DNA from: Leptospiraceae bacterium | GTDB lineage: Bacteria > Spirochaetota > Leptospiria > Leptospirales > Leptospiraceae | Direction of reading: 5' to 3' | NCBI GenBank assembly: GCA_022402465.1 | Contig: JAKRSH010000043.1 | Location: 62,001 to 126,000 of the forward strand | DNA: 64,000 nucleotides | Shown here: positions 29,686 through 38,590 of the stretch, piece by piece | How the letters are laid out: each line of letters opens with the position of its first letter | Numbering within the stretch: the first letter of the stretch is position 1 | Notes under the pieces: model-generated | What the model was told of the DNA's origin: nothing | The model's input: only the letters and a program-made list of their open reading frames with translations | Database searches by the model: none | Translations under genes and position numbers: made by a program

Positions 29686-30297
29686 ATGGCAATTCAAGAT
29701 CGCAAACTTAGGGAAAAAGAGGAAAAACGACGACTAATCTTAGATACAGCTATGAAACTATTTGTCTCAGAGGGATTTGCAAATGTTTCAACACGAAAGA
29801 TTGGCCAAAGAATTGAATTTAGTCCGACTTTGATTTATTTTTATTTTAAAAGCAAGGAAGATATTCTTCATACATTATACATCGAAGGATTTCAAAAGCT
29901 TTTTGAAATTTTGGAAGAGACAAAAAAAATTAACAATCCCCTCAAGAGACTAGAAGAAGCGATTAGAGTTTCTATAGATTTTTCTATTGAACAACCAGAA
30001 TATTTATATCTTATGCTTTCTATACGACCAGATAGCCAGGCCTCTGATTTCAAATGGGATCAAAGCATACGAGTGAAAGAATTTTTTGGAAAAATTACAA
30101 AAGAAGCAGCAGACCAAGGATATATAGAAGCAAAAGATTTAGAACTTTTGAATCTGACATCTTGGGCTTACAACCATGGAATCTCATCCTTGTACACAAT
30201 GGCACGCAACAATGACTTTCCTTATGCCTTAGATAGAGAAATACTTCACCAATCAGTTAAATTCTTTATAAAACTCATTGCGAAAAAGAAGAAATAA
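29686..30297 (+). CDS. TetR/AcrR-family transcriptional regulator
   Basis: 203 residues. The N-terminal HTH is canonical: RRLILDTAMKLFVSEGFANVSTRKIGQRIEFSPTLIYFYFKSKEDIL. The C-terminal helices form a ligand pocket (LNLTSWAYNHGISSLYTMAR). Divergent from the RND/LolA-like/barrel operon, with an inverted repeat between them, so it likely represses that operon and responds to the exported compound or to a lipid. The stop codon overlaps the bidirectional terminator of 5S copy 1. Confidence 0.92.
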   Translation: MAIQDRKLREKEEKRRLILDTAMKLFVSEGFANVSTRKIGQRIEFSPTLIYFYFKSKEDILHTLYIEGFQKLFEILEETKKINNPLKRLEEAIRVSIDFSIEQPEYLYLMLSIRPDSQASDFKWDQSIRVKEFFGKITKEAADQGYIEAKDLELLNLTSWAYNHGISSLYTMARNNDFPYALDREILHQSVKFFIKLIAKKKK

Positions 30298-30322
30298 AAA
30301 AAGCCAACTTACGTTGGCTTCT
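30296..30322 (-). terminator. Terminator of 5S copy 1
   Basis: On the minus strand AAGCCAAC, GUAA tetraloop, GUUGGCUU, then a U-run. Also serves the TetR gene from the other side. Confidence 0.85.
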
Positions 30323-30350
30323 TTATAATTGCAGATTGTATGATAGCAAC

Positions 30351-30464
30351 CTGGCAGCGTCCTACTCTCCCATAAAGCGAACCTTATAGTACCATTGGCG
30401 ATGAGGGTCTTGACTTCCGTGTTCGGGATGGGAACGGGTATTACCCCCTCTCTAAAACCACCAG
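30351..30464 (-). rRNA. rrf: 5S ribosomal RNA, copy 1
   Basis: 114 bp identical to the copy at 32667-32780. The minus strand has the conserved core of bacterial 5S (CCCATCCCGAACACGGAAGTCAAG, shown only in part) with loop E and the terminal helix. No 16S or 23S gene is near, as is usual in Leptospira, which scatters rRNA genes. Mature ends may differ by a few bases. Followed by a GNRA-loop terminator. Confidence 0.95.
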
Positions 30465-30470
30465 AATTCC

Positions 30471-30498
30471 ATTGTTTGGCTTCTCTCTTTACTGGCAA
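30471..30498 (-). promoter_or_regulatory. Promoter of 5S copy 1
   Basis: -35 TTGCCA (30493-30498), 16-bp spacer, -10 AACAAT (30471-30476); start predicted near 30464, the 5S 5' end. The second 5S has the same arrangement with ACTTGCC before it. Confidence 0.5.
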
Positions 30499-30792
30499 GT
30501 TTTTTATGGATTATTAGAAGAGATTTTATGAGAAAATATATTTAAATTTAAGACCGAAGAGCTTTTTTCATTATCCCTTATCGCCTTCTTTGAATAGGGG
30601 ATTATTTAAGTAGCATCTCCAAATGAATTAATCTACAGCCTAAGTAACATCTCTCCTTTTATCTCGAATTCATTTCGGATAGCAGAGGTTGTTATGAATA
30701 AGGCTCATTTATTTTGTTTAGTAGATCGTTTATTAATTTTGAGTTCTCTCTTTTCTGAGAATATAAACAAATCTTGATTTGGCATCTTGGTT

Positions 30793-30821
30793 TTGGAAAA
30801 TCATGAGCAATTTCCTATATA
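30793..30821 (+). promoter_or_regulatory. Promoter of the OlsF-like gene, giving a near-leaderless mRNA
   Basis: TTGGAA (30793-30798), 17-bp spacer, TATATA (30816-30821). Transcription would begin near 30828, about 4 bases before the ATG. The rest of 30499-30792 is AT-rich with no feature I could support. Confidence 0.5.
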
Positions 30822-30831
30822 AAAGAAGTCC

Positions 30832-32595
30832 ATGTCATTAAACATAAGTCTATACAACTTAGTCCCTAAGAGCAAAAAGAATTTTTTTACAAAAGTTCTT
30901 CTATTTGTGTTAGATAGAATTTTAGGAATCCATCATCTCGATTCTTTATACAAAAAGAATCAATTATGTGGCTTGGAAAAACATCATTTTTCTGATGGCT
31001 TGATCAAGGCGCTTAATTTGCAGATAACAGGTATAGATGAATTAATCTCCAAAATCCCAGAGAAAGGACCACTCGTAATTGCTAGTAACCATCCTTATGG
31101 TGGGATAGAGGGTGTTGTTTTAGCTTCAAGCCTTGAACGGCTTAGACCCGATATTAAGGTTTTGGCAAATAAAGGACTTAAAATATTTCCTGAATTAAGG
31201 GACTACTTTATTTTTACCAATCCTCTAGTTGAAAATGATCCTATAAATGCAAAGTCAATCCGGGACTGTCTTAAGCACCTAAGCCAAGGAGGAGCTTTGT
31301 TAATCTTCCCTGCTGGACGAGTGAGTTATTTTCACAAAGATACCAAACGTATAGCGGATCATTCATGGCATAGACTCCTTGCTAGTTTGGTGAATCGTAG
31401 TGGTGCAAAAGTAGTTTCGGTTTTTGTATCTGGCCAAAATAGTCCCTTGTTTTATCAATTGGGTCGAATTTATTACCGATTTAGATTATTGATGTTAGCT
31501 AGGGAACTTGCAAATAAAAGCAATTCGAAAATTCAAGTCGCAGCAAGTACTGCAATTGATAGTAAATCTTATAAATTTGTAAAAGATTTAAACTTACAAA
31601 CGCAGCTCATGCGTGTACAAAGTTATTTGATGGATCCAAGTTATCGAAAACCTTGGCCGAAAGATCCCATCACTGAAATGAAACCAGTTCACCCTGCTAT
31701 AAAAGGTTCAATAATCTTACAAGAAGTAGCTCATTTACCAAAAGAACAACATCTACTCGATTTCAATAATCTAGCAGTTTACTATGGATATAAAAATCAG
31801 ATTCCTGCAATCGTTATTGAAATAACTAGATTGCGTGAATTGGTATTTAGGCAACACAATGAAGGAAGTGGCGAAGCACTCGATACTGACATATATGATG
31901 AATCCTACACTCATTTATTTGTGATGAACAGAGAATCAGGACAAATCATTGGCGCATATAGAATGGGACAAACTGACCGATTGTTGTCTGAAGGTGATTT
32001 GAATAAACTATATTTGAATCGAATGTTTGAGTTTGGCCCTGACTTTGTAAACCAGAAAGAAGCCTGCTTAGAAATGGGACGCTCATTTTTGATACCAGAA
32101 TACCAACGTAATTTTCAAGGACTTTATTTATTGTGGCGAGGAATAGGAGCTTTTGTATGTAAATATCCACATTATCGTACCCTTTACGGCACTGTTTCTA
32201 TAAGTAAACTTTATGATCAACGCAGTGTTGCTTTAATTGAAACAGCCTTGGTAAGCCCAACAGATAGTGTTAAACCAAGAGCTAACTTTAGTTATAATCT
32301 GCACCCAGAAGTGCTTGATTTTGCCCAAAATCATGAGCTAAAAAATCATCTAACAACTCTTCTAAGGGGCATTGAAAGCGACGGTAAGGATCTTCCGATA
32401 TTACTCAAACAATATCAAAAAATGGGAGCGCAATTTCATTGTTTAGGCATCGACAAAAGCTTCAATGACACGCCTGGTCTTTTACTTACTGTTGATCTTC
32501 CTGCAGCGCCAGAGAAGTATCTCAAACTCTACTTAGCTGATGATTGGGAAAATTTTGTTCATGAGGAAGATTCTAGATACTTTCTTAGCAATTAA
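30832..32595 (+). CDS. Bifunctional acyltransferase, OlsF-like (ornithine-lipid synthase candidate)
   Basis: 587 residues. N-terminal half (about 60-290) is a PlsC-type O-acyltransferase: ASNHPYGGIEG at residues 84-94 and FPAGRVSYF near 155. C-terminal half (about 310-520) is a GNAT-type hemolysin/OlsB domain: ITRLRELVFRQHNEGSGEALDTDIYD, GAYRMGQTD, LEMGRSFLIPEYQ. The same two-domain order is known for OlsF, which makes ornithine lipid from ornithine by N- then O-acylation. That assignment is by domain architecture only; a polyketide- or acyl-carrier-linked role is possible. The gene sits alone between the two 5S repeats with its own promoter. Confidence 0.82.
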   Translation: MSLNISLYNLVPKSKKNFFTKVLLFVLDRILGIHHLDSLYKKNQLCGLEKHHFSDGLIKALNLQITGIDELISKIPEKGPLVIASNHPYGGIEGVVLASSLERLRPDIKVLANKGLKIFPELRDYFIFTNPLVENDPINAKSIRDCLKHLSQGGALLIFPAGRVSYFHKDTKRIADHSWHRLLASLVNRSGAKVVSVFVSGQNSPLFYQLGRIYYRFRLLMLARELANKSNSKIQVAASTAIDSKSYKFVKDLNLQTQLMRVQSYLMDPSYRKPWPKDPITEMKPVHPAIKGSIILQEVAHLPKEQHLLDFNNLAVYYGYKNQIPAIVIEITRLRELVFRQHNEGSGEALDTDIYDESYTHLFVMNRESGQIIGAYRMGQTDRLLSEGDLNKLYLNRMFEFGPDFVNQKEACLEMGRSFLIPEYQRNFQGLYLLWRGIGAFVCKYPHYRTLYGTVSISKLYDQRSVALIETALVSPTDSVKPRANFSYNLHPEVLDFAQNHELKNHLTTLLRGIESDGKDLPILLKQYQKMGAQFHCLGIDKSFNDTPGLLLTVDLPAAPEKYLKLYLADDWENFVHEEDSRYFLSN

Positions 32596-32611
32596 TAGAG
32601 GAAGAAATAAT

Positions 32612-32636
32612 AAAAAAAGCCAACTTTCGCTGGCTT
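32612..32636 (-). terminator. Terminator of 5S copy 2
   Basis: On the minus strand GCCAGC, GAAA tetraloop, GUUGGC (one G-U pair), then U-run. It differs from copy 1 by a pairing-preserving change, evidence that the minus-strand RNA structure is selected. Confidence 0.85.
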
Positions 32637-32666
32637 CTTTAAAATTGTAGATTGGATGATAGCAAC

Positions 32667-32780
32667 CTGGCAGCGTCCTACTCTCCCATAAAGCGAACCT
32701 TATAGTACCATTGGCGATGAGGGTCTTGACTTCCGTGTTCGGGATGGGAACGGGTATTACCCCCTCTCTAAAACCACCAG
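32667..32780 (-). rRNA. rrf: 5S ribosomal RNA, copy 2
   Basis: 114 bp identical to copy 1 (30351-30464). Same promoter spacing and same terminator fold. The 55 bp between the 5S 3' end and the terminator poly-A are nearly identical too, so the repeat unit is about 176 bp (30296-30471 and 32612-32787). Confidence 0.95.
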
Positions 32781-32786
32781 AATTCC

Positions 32787-32814
32787 AGTATTTTTCAATC
32801 TGCTACCAAGGCAA
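32787..32814 (-). promoter_or_regulatory. Promoter of 5S copy 2
   Basis: -35 TTGCCT (32809-32814), 16-bp spacer, -10 AATACT (32787-32792). ACTTGCC at this distance is shared with copy 1. Confidence 0.55.
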
Positions 32815-32862
32815 GTAATTATCATAGAAATTACTCTGGTTTTTTAATAAAAAAAAATTAAT

Positions 32863-33657
32863 TCATCCACCCAGAATTTCCAATTTCTTGCGCCCCTGCG
32901 TGTAGGTCACTCTACAAAGCATAAGCCAAAAACCAATCTGCCCCATATAAGTTAACAAAAGATAGTTGGTACCCTCTAAATTCTCTCTATTCATAAGAAT
33001 GGATGTTGGGTAATAGAAGAAATAAGGAAAGGGAGTATAGACAGTAATTGTCTTTAGCAGTTCTGGAAAGAGATCAACCGGTATGATAGCACCAGAAAAT
33101 AAGGTTGTACAGGCATAATAGAGAAGGTAGAAACCAAAGACATCGGTAAAGAAAAATGCCATGGATCCCAAAACATAGCCAACCAAAAGATACAAAATGT
33201 ATCCTAGGCTATAAAATAGGATAAACAGGGCTAAATTCGGTAAATATTCTACCAAAGAAATTCCATAAAGGAATAAAGAAATTAAGAGAAGTGGAATTGC
33301 TTTTGCGAAAACTTGGAAGATAGATCCTCCTATGCTATCAAAGGCATAAGCCAAAGGATAGGAATAAGGCTTTAGAAAATCAAAGATAATATCTCCATTT
33401 CGAATTTTATTAGGAATCATTTGATCATTGCGACTCATACACACTTTTACTATGGTTGTAAGTATCGCATAACTAATTAGAGTCGATCCAGTCCAGGTAC
33501 CTAGATTATCGGGAGATTCACTTGAGACAGTTGCCCAAACTGATGTGAAAATAAAAATATATAAAAAGGAAGTTGTTAGACTAACAAAATACTCCAATCG
33601 GTAAGCTAGTGCTTTCTGAAAGGACATAGAAGTAAAACGAAAATATACATTCATCAA
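32863..33657 (-). CDS. ABC-2 type transporter permease
   Basis: 264 residues with six predicted TM helices and NKIRNGDIIFDFLKPYSYPLAYAFDSIGGS, the loop shared by COG4587-type permeases. Partner of the ATPase encoded 24 bp upstream. These exporters usually use two different permeases, but only one gene is present before the 5S repeat begins. Substrate unknown. Confidence 0.85.
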   Translation of the reverse strand: MMNVYFRFTSMSFQKALAYRLEYFVSLTTSFLYIFIFTSVWATVSSESPDNLGTWTGSTLISYAILTTIVKVCMSRNDQMIPNKIRNGDIIFDFLKPYSYPLAYAFDSIGGSIFQVFAKAIPLLLISLFLYGISLVEYLPNLALFILFYSLGYILYLLVGYVLGSMAFFFTDVFGFYLLYYACTTLFSGAIIPVDLFPELLKTITVYTPFPYFFYYPTSILMNRENLEGTNYLLLTYMGQIGFWLMLCRVTYTQGRKKLEILGG

Positions 33658-33681
33658 TTTATTCCTTGCTTCCCCATGATC

Positions 33682-34506
33682 TCAAGACTTTGCTTTTTGT
33701 CTGTACAAAGCCTTGATTACCATAGATAGATCCTTTTTTTCTAACTCATTTAAATTATGACCATCACCTAGAATGGAATGAAAAGAATCTATTTCCCCAT
33801 CGAATTGAATACGACCTGAATCAAGCAAGAGGATTCGTGAAGCCAAGGCTTCTATATCACCGACATCATGGGTTGTTAGTAGTATGGTAACCTTGTTCTT
33901 TTGATTGATGAACTTTATGAATTCTCGAACTTTTTCTTTGACCAAAATATCCAAACCTATAGTTGGTTCATCTAGAAATAAAACCTTAGGATTGTGAAGA
34001 AGACTCGCTGCAAGGTCCGCTTTCATTCTTTGCCCAAGTGATAATTTGCGAGCTGGTGTTTTTAAAATATCTTTCATATCAAGAATTTCTATAAAATGTT
34101 CTAGGTTCTCTTTGTACATACTGTCCGAAATTTTATAGATAGATCGAATTAAAAGAAAGGATTCTATCACTGGAAGATCCCACCATAGTTGAGTTCTCTG
34201 TCCAAAGACAGCTCCTATTTGGTAGGCATTTTTCTTGCGTTCTCTGGATGGATTCAATCCTCCCACAAAAATTTTTCCTGAATCTGGAGTAAGAATTCCG
34301 GTTAATAATTTGATGGTAGTCGATTTGCCTGCTCCATTCTGTCCTATGTAGCCAACCAACTCACCTTCACCGATCTGAAAGCTTACCTCATCCACTGCCT
34401 TGTGGATTCTATACTTTGGAAAGAAAAGGGAAGACACAGAGGAAAGAATCCCTGGATTTCGCTCACGAGATTTAAAATTCTTCACAACATTTTCCATTTC
34501 GATCAT
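33682..34506 (-). CDS. ABC transporter ATP-binding protein
   Basis: 274 residues: Walker A GQNGAGKST, Q-loop region GAVFGQRTQLWWDL, signature LSLGQRMKADLAASLL, Walker B KVLFLDEPT and switch His in TTHD. It is the COG4586 type, which pairs with COG4587/COG3694 permeases. First of a two-gene operon; the divergent neighbour is an RNA methyltransferase. Confidence 0.92.
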   Translation of the reverse strand: MIEMENVVKNFKSRERNPGILSSVSSLFFPKYRIHKAVDEVSFQIGEGELVGYIGQNGAGKSTTIKLLTGILTPDSGKIFVGGLNPSRERKKNAYQIGAVFGQRTQLWWDLPVIESFLLIRSIYKISDSMYKENLEHFIEILDMKDILKTPARKLSLGQRMKADLAASLLHNPKVLFLDEPTIGLDILVKEKVREFIKFINQKNKVTILLTTHDVGDIEALASRILLLDSGRIQFDGEIDSFHSILGDGHNLNELEKKDLSMVIKALYRQKAKS

Positions 34507-34550
34507 GTTTTGACTTTAAATCGGTAGTTTCTATCTTGGAAAGTACGAAA

Positions 34551-35927
34551 ATGGAAAATCCACCGAACATAGCATTCATACATAAAGTTGCCTCTGATTT
34601 AACTGGAAAGACTACAGTCCAAGGTCGAACTCATTCTTTTCGTTGCCTCAAAGAAGGGGATGAGGTTCATTTCTGGTACTTAGGTAGAGGAAAGAGACGC
34701 TACAATAAAATTGATCAGGTATTTATACACTCAGACCATTCCTCTATCCAATGCCAATATTTTGGAGTCTGTGGTGGATGCAGTGGGCAACACATTCCGT
34801 ACGAAGAACAGTTTAAATACAAAACAAAACAATTGGCTGAACAGTACAAGGACACCTGGGAAGTGGAAACTGAACTCATTCCGGCACAAACTTCTTATAA
34901 GTATAGAAATCGCATGGATTTTGCAATCTTTCCTGGCAAATCAGGGCTTAGGGAATCAGGTAACTTTCGTAAAATTGTAGATATAGAATCATGTTTGATT
35001 CAATCAGAATGGGCTGACAAGGAATGGAAGCTTATTCGTTCCTATATCAGCCAACACCCTGAGATTCCACTCAACCGAAAATCAGAAGAAGGCTTTCTAA
35101 AATATGTAACCATACGTTATAGTTTCAGTACGGATGATTCCATGCTTATCTTTACTATTGACAAGGCTTTAGAAGGCTGCGAAGCAGAGAAGGAATTAGA
35201 AGCTTGGACTCTTGCCAATAGCTCAGCCAAAAATATTATCTTTTGTTATAACCCAAGACAATCGGAAGTCTCAGCATTTGGTTCTTTTAGGCTTGCTAAG
35301 GGAAATTCTAGCTATCTGGAAACGATCTTAGATACCAGACTCCAAGTCCCTTTTGATTCTTTTTTCCAACCTAACCCCAAACAGTTTGAATCTATACTTC
35401 ATGAAATCCAAAAATGGATCTTAGAATGGAAGGCTGACAATCTGATTGATTTATTCTGCGGTGGAGGTTTCTTCTCTATACTATTTGGAAAATACTTTGA
35501 GAAAATAGTAGGCTATGAGGTTAACAAGGCATCCATTGCAGCAGCCAAAGAAATTGTAGGAAATCTCTATCCTAAGATAGAATCGAGTTTTGAAAGTATT
35601 GATTTATTCCAAAAGAAATTTATACCTCAATTTCTTGAATCCCTTGAAAATAAACAATTGGATCCAACAAAGACCGTACTGATCTTAGATCCTCCTAGAA
35701 ATGGCGCTGGGAGTTTTATGCTAGATTGGATAGAAAATTCTAATATAAAATACATCGCATATGTTTCATGCAATCCAAAAGGCCAGTGGGATGAAATTAT
35801 GAATCATATAGGAAAGAACTACAATCCTATAAAGGTTTTAATCACTGACCCCTACCCTCAGACTCCCCACTTAGAATCTTTAGTGATTTTAGAAAGAAAG
35901 AAGACTGTGATAGATTTTAAATTTTAG
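34551..35927 (+). CDS. 23S rRNA/tRNA uracil-C5-methyltransferase (TrmA/RlmCD family)
   Basis: About 458 residues from the ATG at 34551 (TTG 34536 not needed). N-terminal [4Fe-4S] cysteines lie in CQYFGVCGGCSGQHI. The methyltransferase core has LIDLFCGGGFFS, LILDPPRNGAG and the catalytic Cys in AYVSCNPKGQW, with the conserved FFQPN before it. It methylates uridine at C5 in RNA; whether the target is tRNA U54 or 23S rRNA is not clear. Its stop overlaps the HATPase-HDOD gene by 4 bp convergently. Confidence 0.9.
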   Translation: MENPPNIAFIHKVASDLTGKTTVQGRTHSFRCLKEGDEVHFWYLGRGKRRYNKIDQVFIHSDHSSIQCQYFGVCGGCSGQHIPYEEQFKYKTKQLAEQYKDTWEVETELIPAQTSYKYRNRMDFAIFPGKSGLRESGNFRKIVDIESCLIQSEWADKEWKLIRSYISQHPEIPLNRKSEEGFLKYVTIRYSFSTDDSMLIFTIDKALEGCEAEKELEAWTLANSSAKNIIFCYNPRQSEVSAFGSFRLAKGNSSYLETILDTRLQVPFDSFFQPNPKQFESILHEIQKWILEWKADNLIDLFCGGGFFSILFGKYFEKIVGYEVNKASIAAAKEIVGNLYPKIESSFESIDLFQKKFIPQFLESLENKQLDPTKTVLILDPPRNGAGSFMLDWIENSNIKYIAYVSCNPKGQWDEIMNHIGKNYNPIKVLITDPYPQTPHLESLVILERKKTVIDFKF

Positions 35928-37360
35928 AGAGATTGCTCAAATTTAGATCTTAGTTCATCATGAATTCTTGCTAATTCTTCTCGGTCTTTGATGCCTATAT
36001 GCGCCAAAGCAAAAATATCAAGAAAGACAAACTTGTCTCGCTTCATTTCAGAGCGTATCATATAATCGGAGACATGGAGAATAGAGGCTTCCAATTTCAT
36101 CTCAAGCGGGCTTGTCATAGGTCTGGTATAATTTTTTATTAAGGAAACCAAATTAAATGAATAACCCCATTTTTCGGCAACCAAGGATCCTATCTGTGCA
36201 TGTGAGACACCTAACTCAATTTCTTCTATGGTTGTATTGATTAAGGAATGATTGAGTTCAGGTTCTAAGGAAAAGATAATTAATTTGCCCAGGTTATGAA
36301 ACATACCTGCAAGATACAGACGCTCGTAAGAAACATTTTGATTCAAAATATTTGCCAGTCCTCTTGCGTAGAAGGCACATTTTTTTGAAATATTCCAGAA
36401 TTTATGAAAATCACTGTACCTAGATTGGAGAATTTTTCTAGTTGAACAGGATGTTATAGCTTGGTAAAGTCCGTCCTTGCCTATTTCCTTAATAGCAAGC
36501 GTTAGCGTATCAAATTGTCCTTGCTTGCCTAAACTCGAATTTGCTTCTTTGAGGATTTCAGATACTAGACCTGTATCTTTTTCTAGAATTTTAATAATTT
36601 CGTCTTCTTTATAGTCATCGTTTTGTATTCTCTTGATTATATCTTGAATGTCATTTGAGAAAACCGGAATCCCAGTTATCTCTTTCATAACACGATTGTA
36701 AATGGATTCTAAATTATCAGATTTTTTAATCTTATAAGGAATTTTAATTTGAGATGTAGTTGTTCCATCTTTTGAATCGATTCGAAAATTCTCACTATCG
36801 ATACCTGCATTCTTCATGAGTTGAATATTCAAAACAATACCAAGACCTGCGCCTTCTTCGTCTGATGCAAAAAGATCAAAGGCTTCAGACATATTCTTTA
36901 ATTTGCTGGCATTTTCTAATCTTACCCTCGAGCGAACTTTCTCTTCTTCTGTCATTTCCACATTATTTGAAATAGAAAGCAGAATCCCATCGTCCAGAAG
37001 ATCGATTTGAAAGCAAATTTTCATGTCTTCTTGCTCTAGAAGAGAATGGTATTCCTTGATTCTAACAACAGCATCGTCTTTGAAAGAATGAATGAGATTT
37101 AGGTATTCTTCTTTATTGTTGATGTCTTTTGTAAATTTGTTAAAGTAAACACGCTTAAGATTTGCCTTACTTGCATTGTTGATCATCTCATTCAGGACAG
37201 TTGCAATAACGTTTTCTAAGTAATCTAATTCATAATCTGCAAGTGCCAGACCTACAAGCGTGAGAATCTGCTCTTCGTGACTTGAATCGAAGGAAACAAA
37301 GGAGATTTCGGCGTGTTGAGTCTCTTTCAAAGTTCGAGTTATTTCTAGCAAATCCGCCAT
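35924..37360 (-). CDS. HATPase-HDOD fusion regulator
   Basis: 478 residues. The first 210 residues hold a HATPase-like ATP-binding module (ATVLNEMINNASKANL N-box, DDGILLSISNN, EGAGLGIVLN G-box), without a dimerization histidine. Residues about 230-478 match HDOD: EIIKILEKDTGLVSEILKEANSS, LYLAGMFHNLGKLIIF and GVSHAQIGSLVAEKWG. HDOD proteins act in bacterial signalling, often with second messengers, without known phosphodiesterase activity. The combination is uncommon. Converges by 4 bp on the methyltransferase gene; divergent from the SpoIID-like gene. Confidence 0.8.
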   Translation of the reverse strand: MADLLEITRTLKETQHAEISFVSFDSSHEEQILTLVGLALADYELDYLENVIATVLNEMINNASKANLKRVYFNKFTKDINNKEEYLNLIHSFKDDAVVRIKEYHSLLEQEDMKICFQIDLLDDGILLSISNNVEMTEEEKVRSRVRLENASKLKNMSEAFDLFASDEEGAGLGIVLNIQLMKNAGIDSENFRIDSKDGTTTSQIKIPYKIKKSDNLESIYNRVMKEITGIPVFSNDIQDIIKRIQNDDYKEDEIIKILEKDTGLVSEILKEANSSLGKQGQFDTLTLAIKEIGKDGLYQAITSCSTRKILQSRYSDFHKFWNISKKCAFYARGLANILNQNVSYERLYLAGMFHNLGKLIIFSLEPELNHSLINTTIEEIELGVSHAQIGSLVAEKWGYSFNLVSLIKNYTRPMTSPLEMKLEASILHVSDYMIRSEMKRDKFVFLDIFALAHIGIKDREELARIHDELRSKFEQSL

Positions 37361-37433
37361 TATCCACTAAGTTATTTCTTCCCACTTAGATAAAAATTAA
37401 AAAAAAATTTTAATTTACCCCGAAAATGAAAGT

Positions 37434-38555
37434 ATGAGGCGATTTACTTTTTTCCCATTGATTTTCCTATCTTTACTTTTTTCCAGTTGTATCGGATTTG
37501 TTACCGAAACGTGGAAACCGCCTTCAACGATTCATGAATCAATGATAGTTAGGGTGTATTTGGGCAAACCAGACACAGAACTTAAGGTAACAACGAATGG
37601 AATCTTTCAAGTTTTCGATGTTAACGATTTGATGATTAAAAAGAATATCGATATTCTACAATTGAATCCTTTCTCACTCAAAGCAAGAATTCGCATTGTT
37701 CCTGAGAGTGGAATTTTTTCGTATAATGGCAATAGGTATAGAGGTGAAATTTCCATAGAGCCAACCTCTAAGGGACCTATAGTGTTAAACTTAGTCCCTC
37801 TTGAGAAATATCTTCTGGCGGTTGTTCCTTCCGAGATGCCAAACTCCTGGCCTGAAGAAGCTCTAAAGGCACAGGCTATTTGTGCTAGAACCTATGTTAT
37901 ACGTGAAATGCTCAACAAGGTAAACCAAGCCTATGACGTTGATGTAAGTACAGCGAGTCAAGTCTATGGAGGAGTTGATAAAGAACATCCCAGAACGACC
38001 AAAGCAGTAGAAGAAACAGAAGGTACTCTTATGCTTTATGGAAATGAACCCATACATGCTTTCTTTCATTCCAATGCAGGAGGCATGACAGAGAAACCCG
38101 AAAATGTTTGGGGTGGCAAAAGTCTACCTTACTTAGATCACATTGAGTCTGAGTATGACAAGTATGCTACGAATTATTCATGGAATGATAAAATTAAATT
38201 CTCTGATGCGGACAGATTGTTCGAGAAAGAAGGTGTAGGTAAAATTGAATCCATACTTGTTTTGGGAAGAAATCTATCTCAAAGAGTAGATTTAGTTGAA
38301 ATCATTGGTGAGAAAGGCAGTAGAAAAATGAAAGGTCCTGATTTCAGAAAAATTGTTGGAAATACAAAATTGAAATCATTGAAATTTGGCATCAAAAAAG
38401 AAGCGGATGGATTTTTTATAAAAGGTTTGGGTAATGGGCATGGAGTAGGTCTTAGCCAGTGGGGTGCTCACGGCATGGCGGAAGATAATTTCAACTACAG
38501 GAAGATACTAAAGCATTATTATCCTGGGATGGAACTTGCAAATATGGTACGCTAA
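37434..38555 (+). CDS. SpoIID/LytB-domain lipoprotein
   Basis: 373 residues; LLFSSC at the end of the signal is a lipobox. The SpoIID core is clear: LVPLEKYLLAVVPSEMPNSWP, EALKAQAICARTYV, STASQVYGGVDKE, HAFFHSNAGGMTE and a C-terminal GNGHGVGLSQWGAHGMA. SpoIID cleaves or activates cleavage of peptidoglycan during envelope remodelling (in Bacillus, engulfment); here likely septal or wall turnover. Followed 35 bp later by a GH25 lysozyme, a second peptidoglycan enzyme, so the pair looks functional together. Confidence 0.92.
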   Translation: MRRFTFFPLIFLSLLFSSCIGFVTETWKPPSTIHESMIVRVYLGKPDTELKVTTNGIFQVFDVNDLMIKKNIDILQLNPFSLKARIRIVPESGIFSYNGNRYRGEISIEPTSKGPIVLNLVPLEKYLLAVVPSEMPNSWPEEALKAQAICARTYVIREMLNKVNQAYDVDVSTASQVYGGVDKEHPRTTKAVEETEGTLMLYGNEPIHAFFHSNAGGMTEKPENVWGGKSLPYLDHIESEYDKYATNYSWNDKIKFSDADRLFEKEGVGKIESILVLGRNLSQRVDLVEIIGEKGSRKMKGPDFRKIVGNTKLKSLKFGIKKEADGFFIKGLGNGHGVGLSQWGAHGMAEDNFNYRKILKHYYPGMELANMVR

Positions 38556-38590
38556 GAGGGATTTAAGATCAGAGACGGTAAAATAAATTG

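Noticed and set aside
30253-30498. Open reading frame antisense to TetR end and through 5S copy 1
   Set aside because: It lies inside a 5S rRNA and its terminator; the sequence is explained by the RNA gene.
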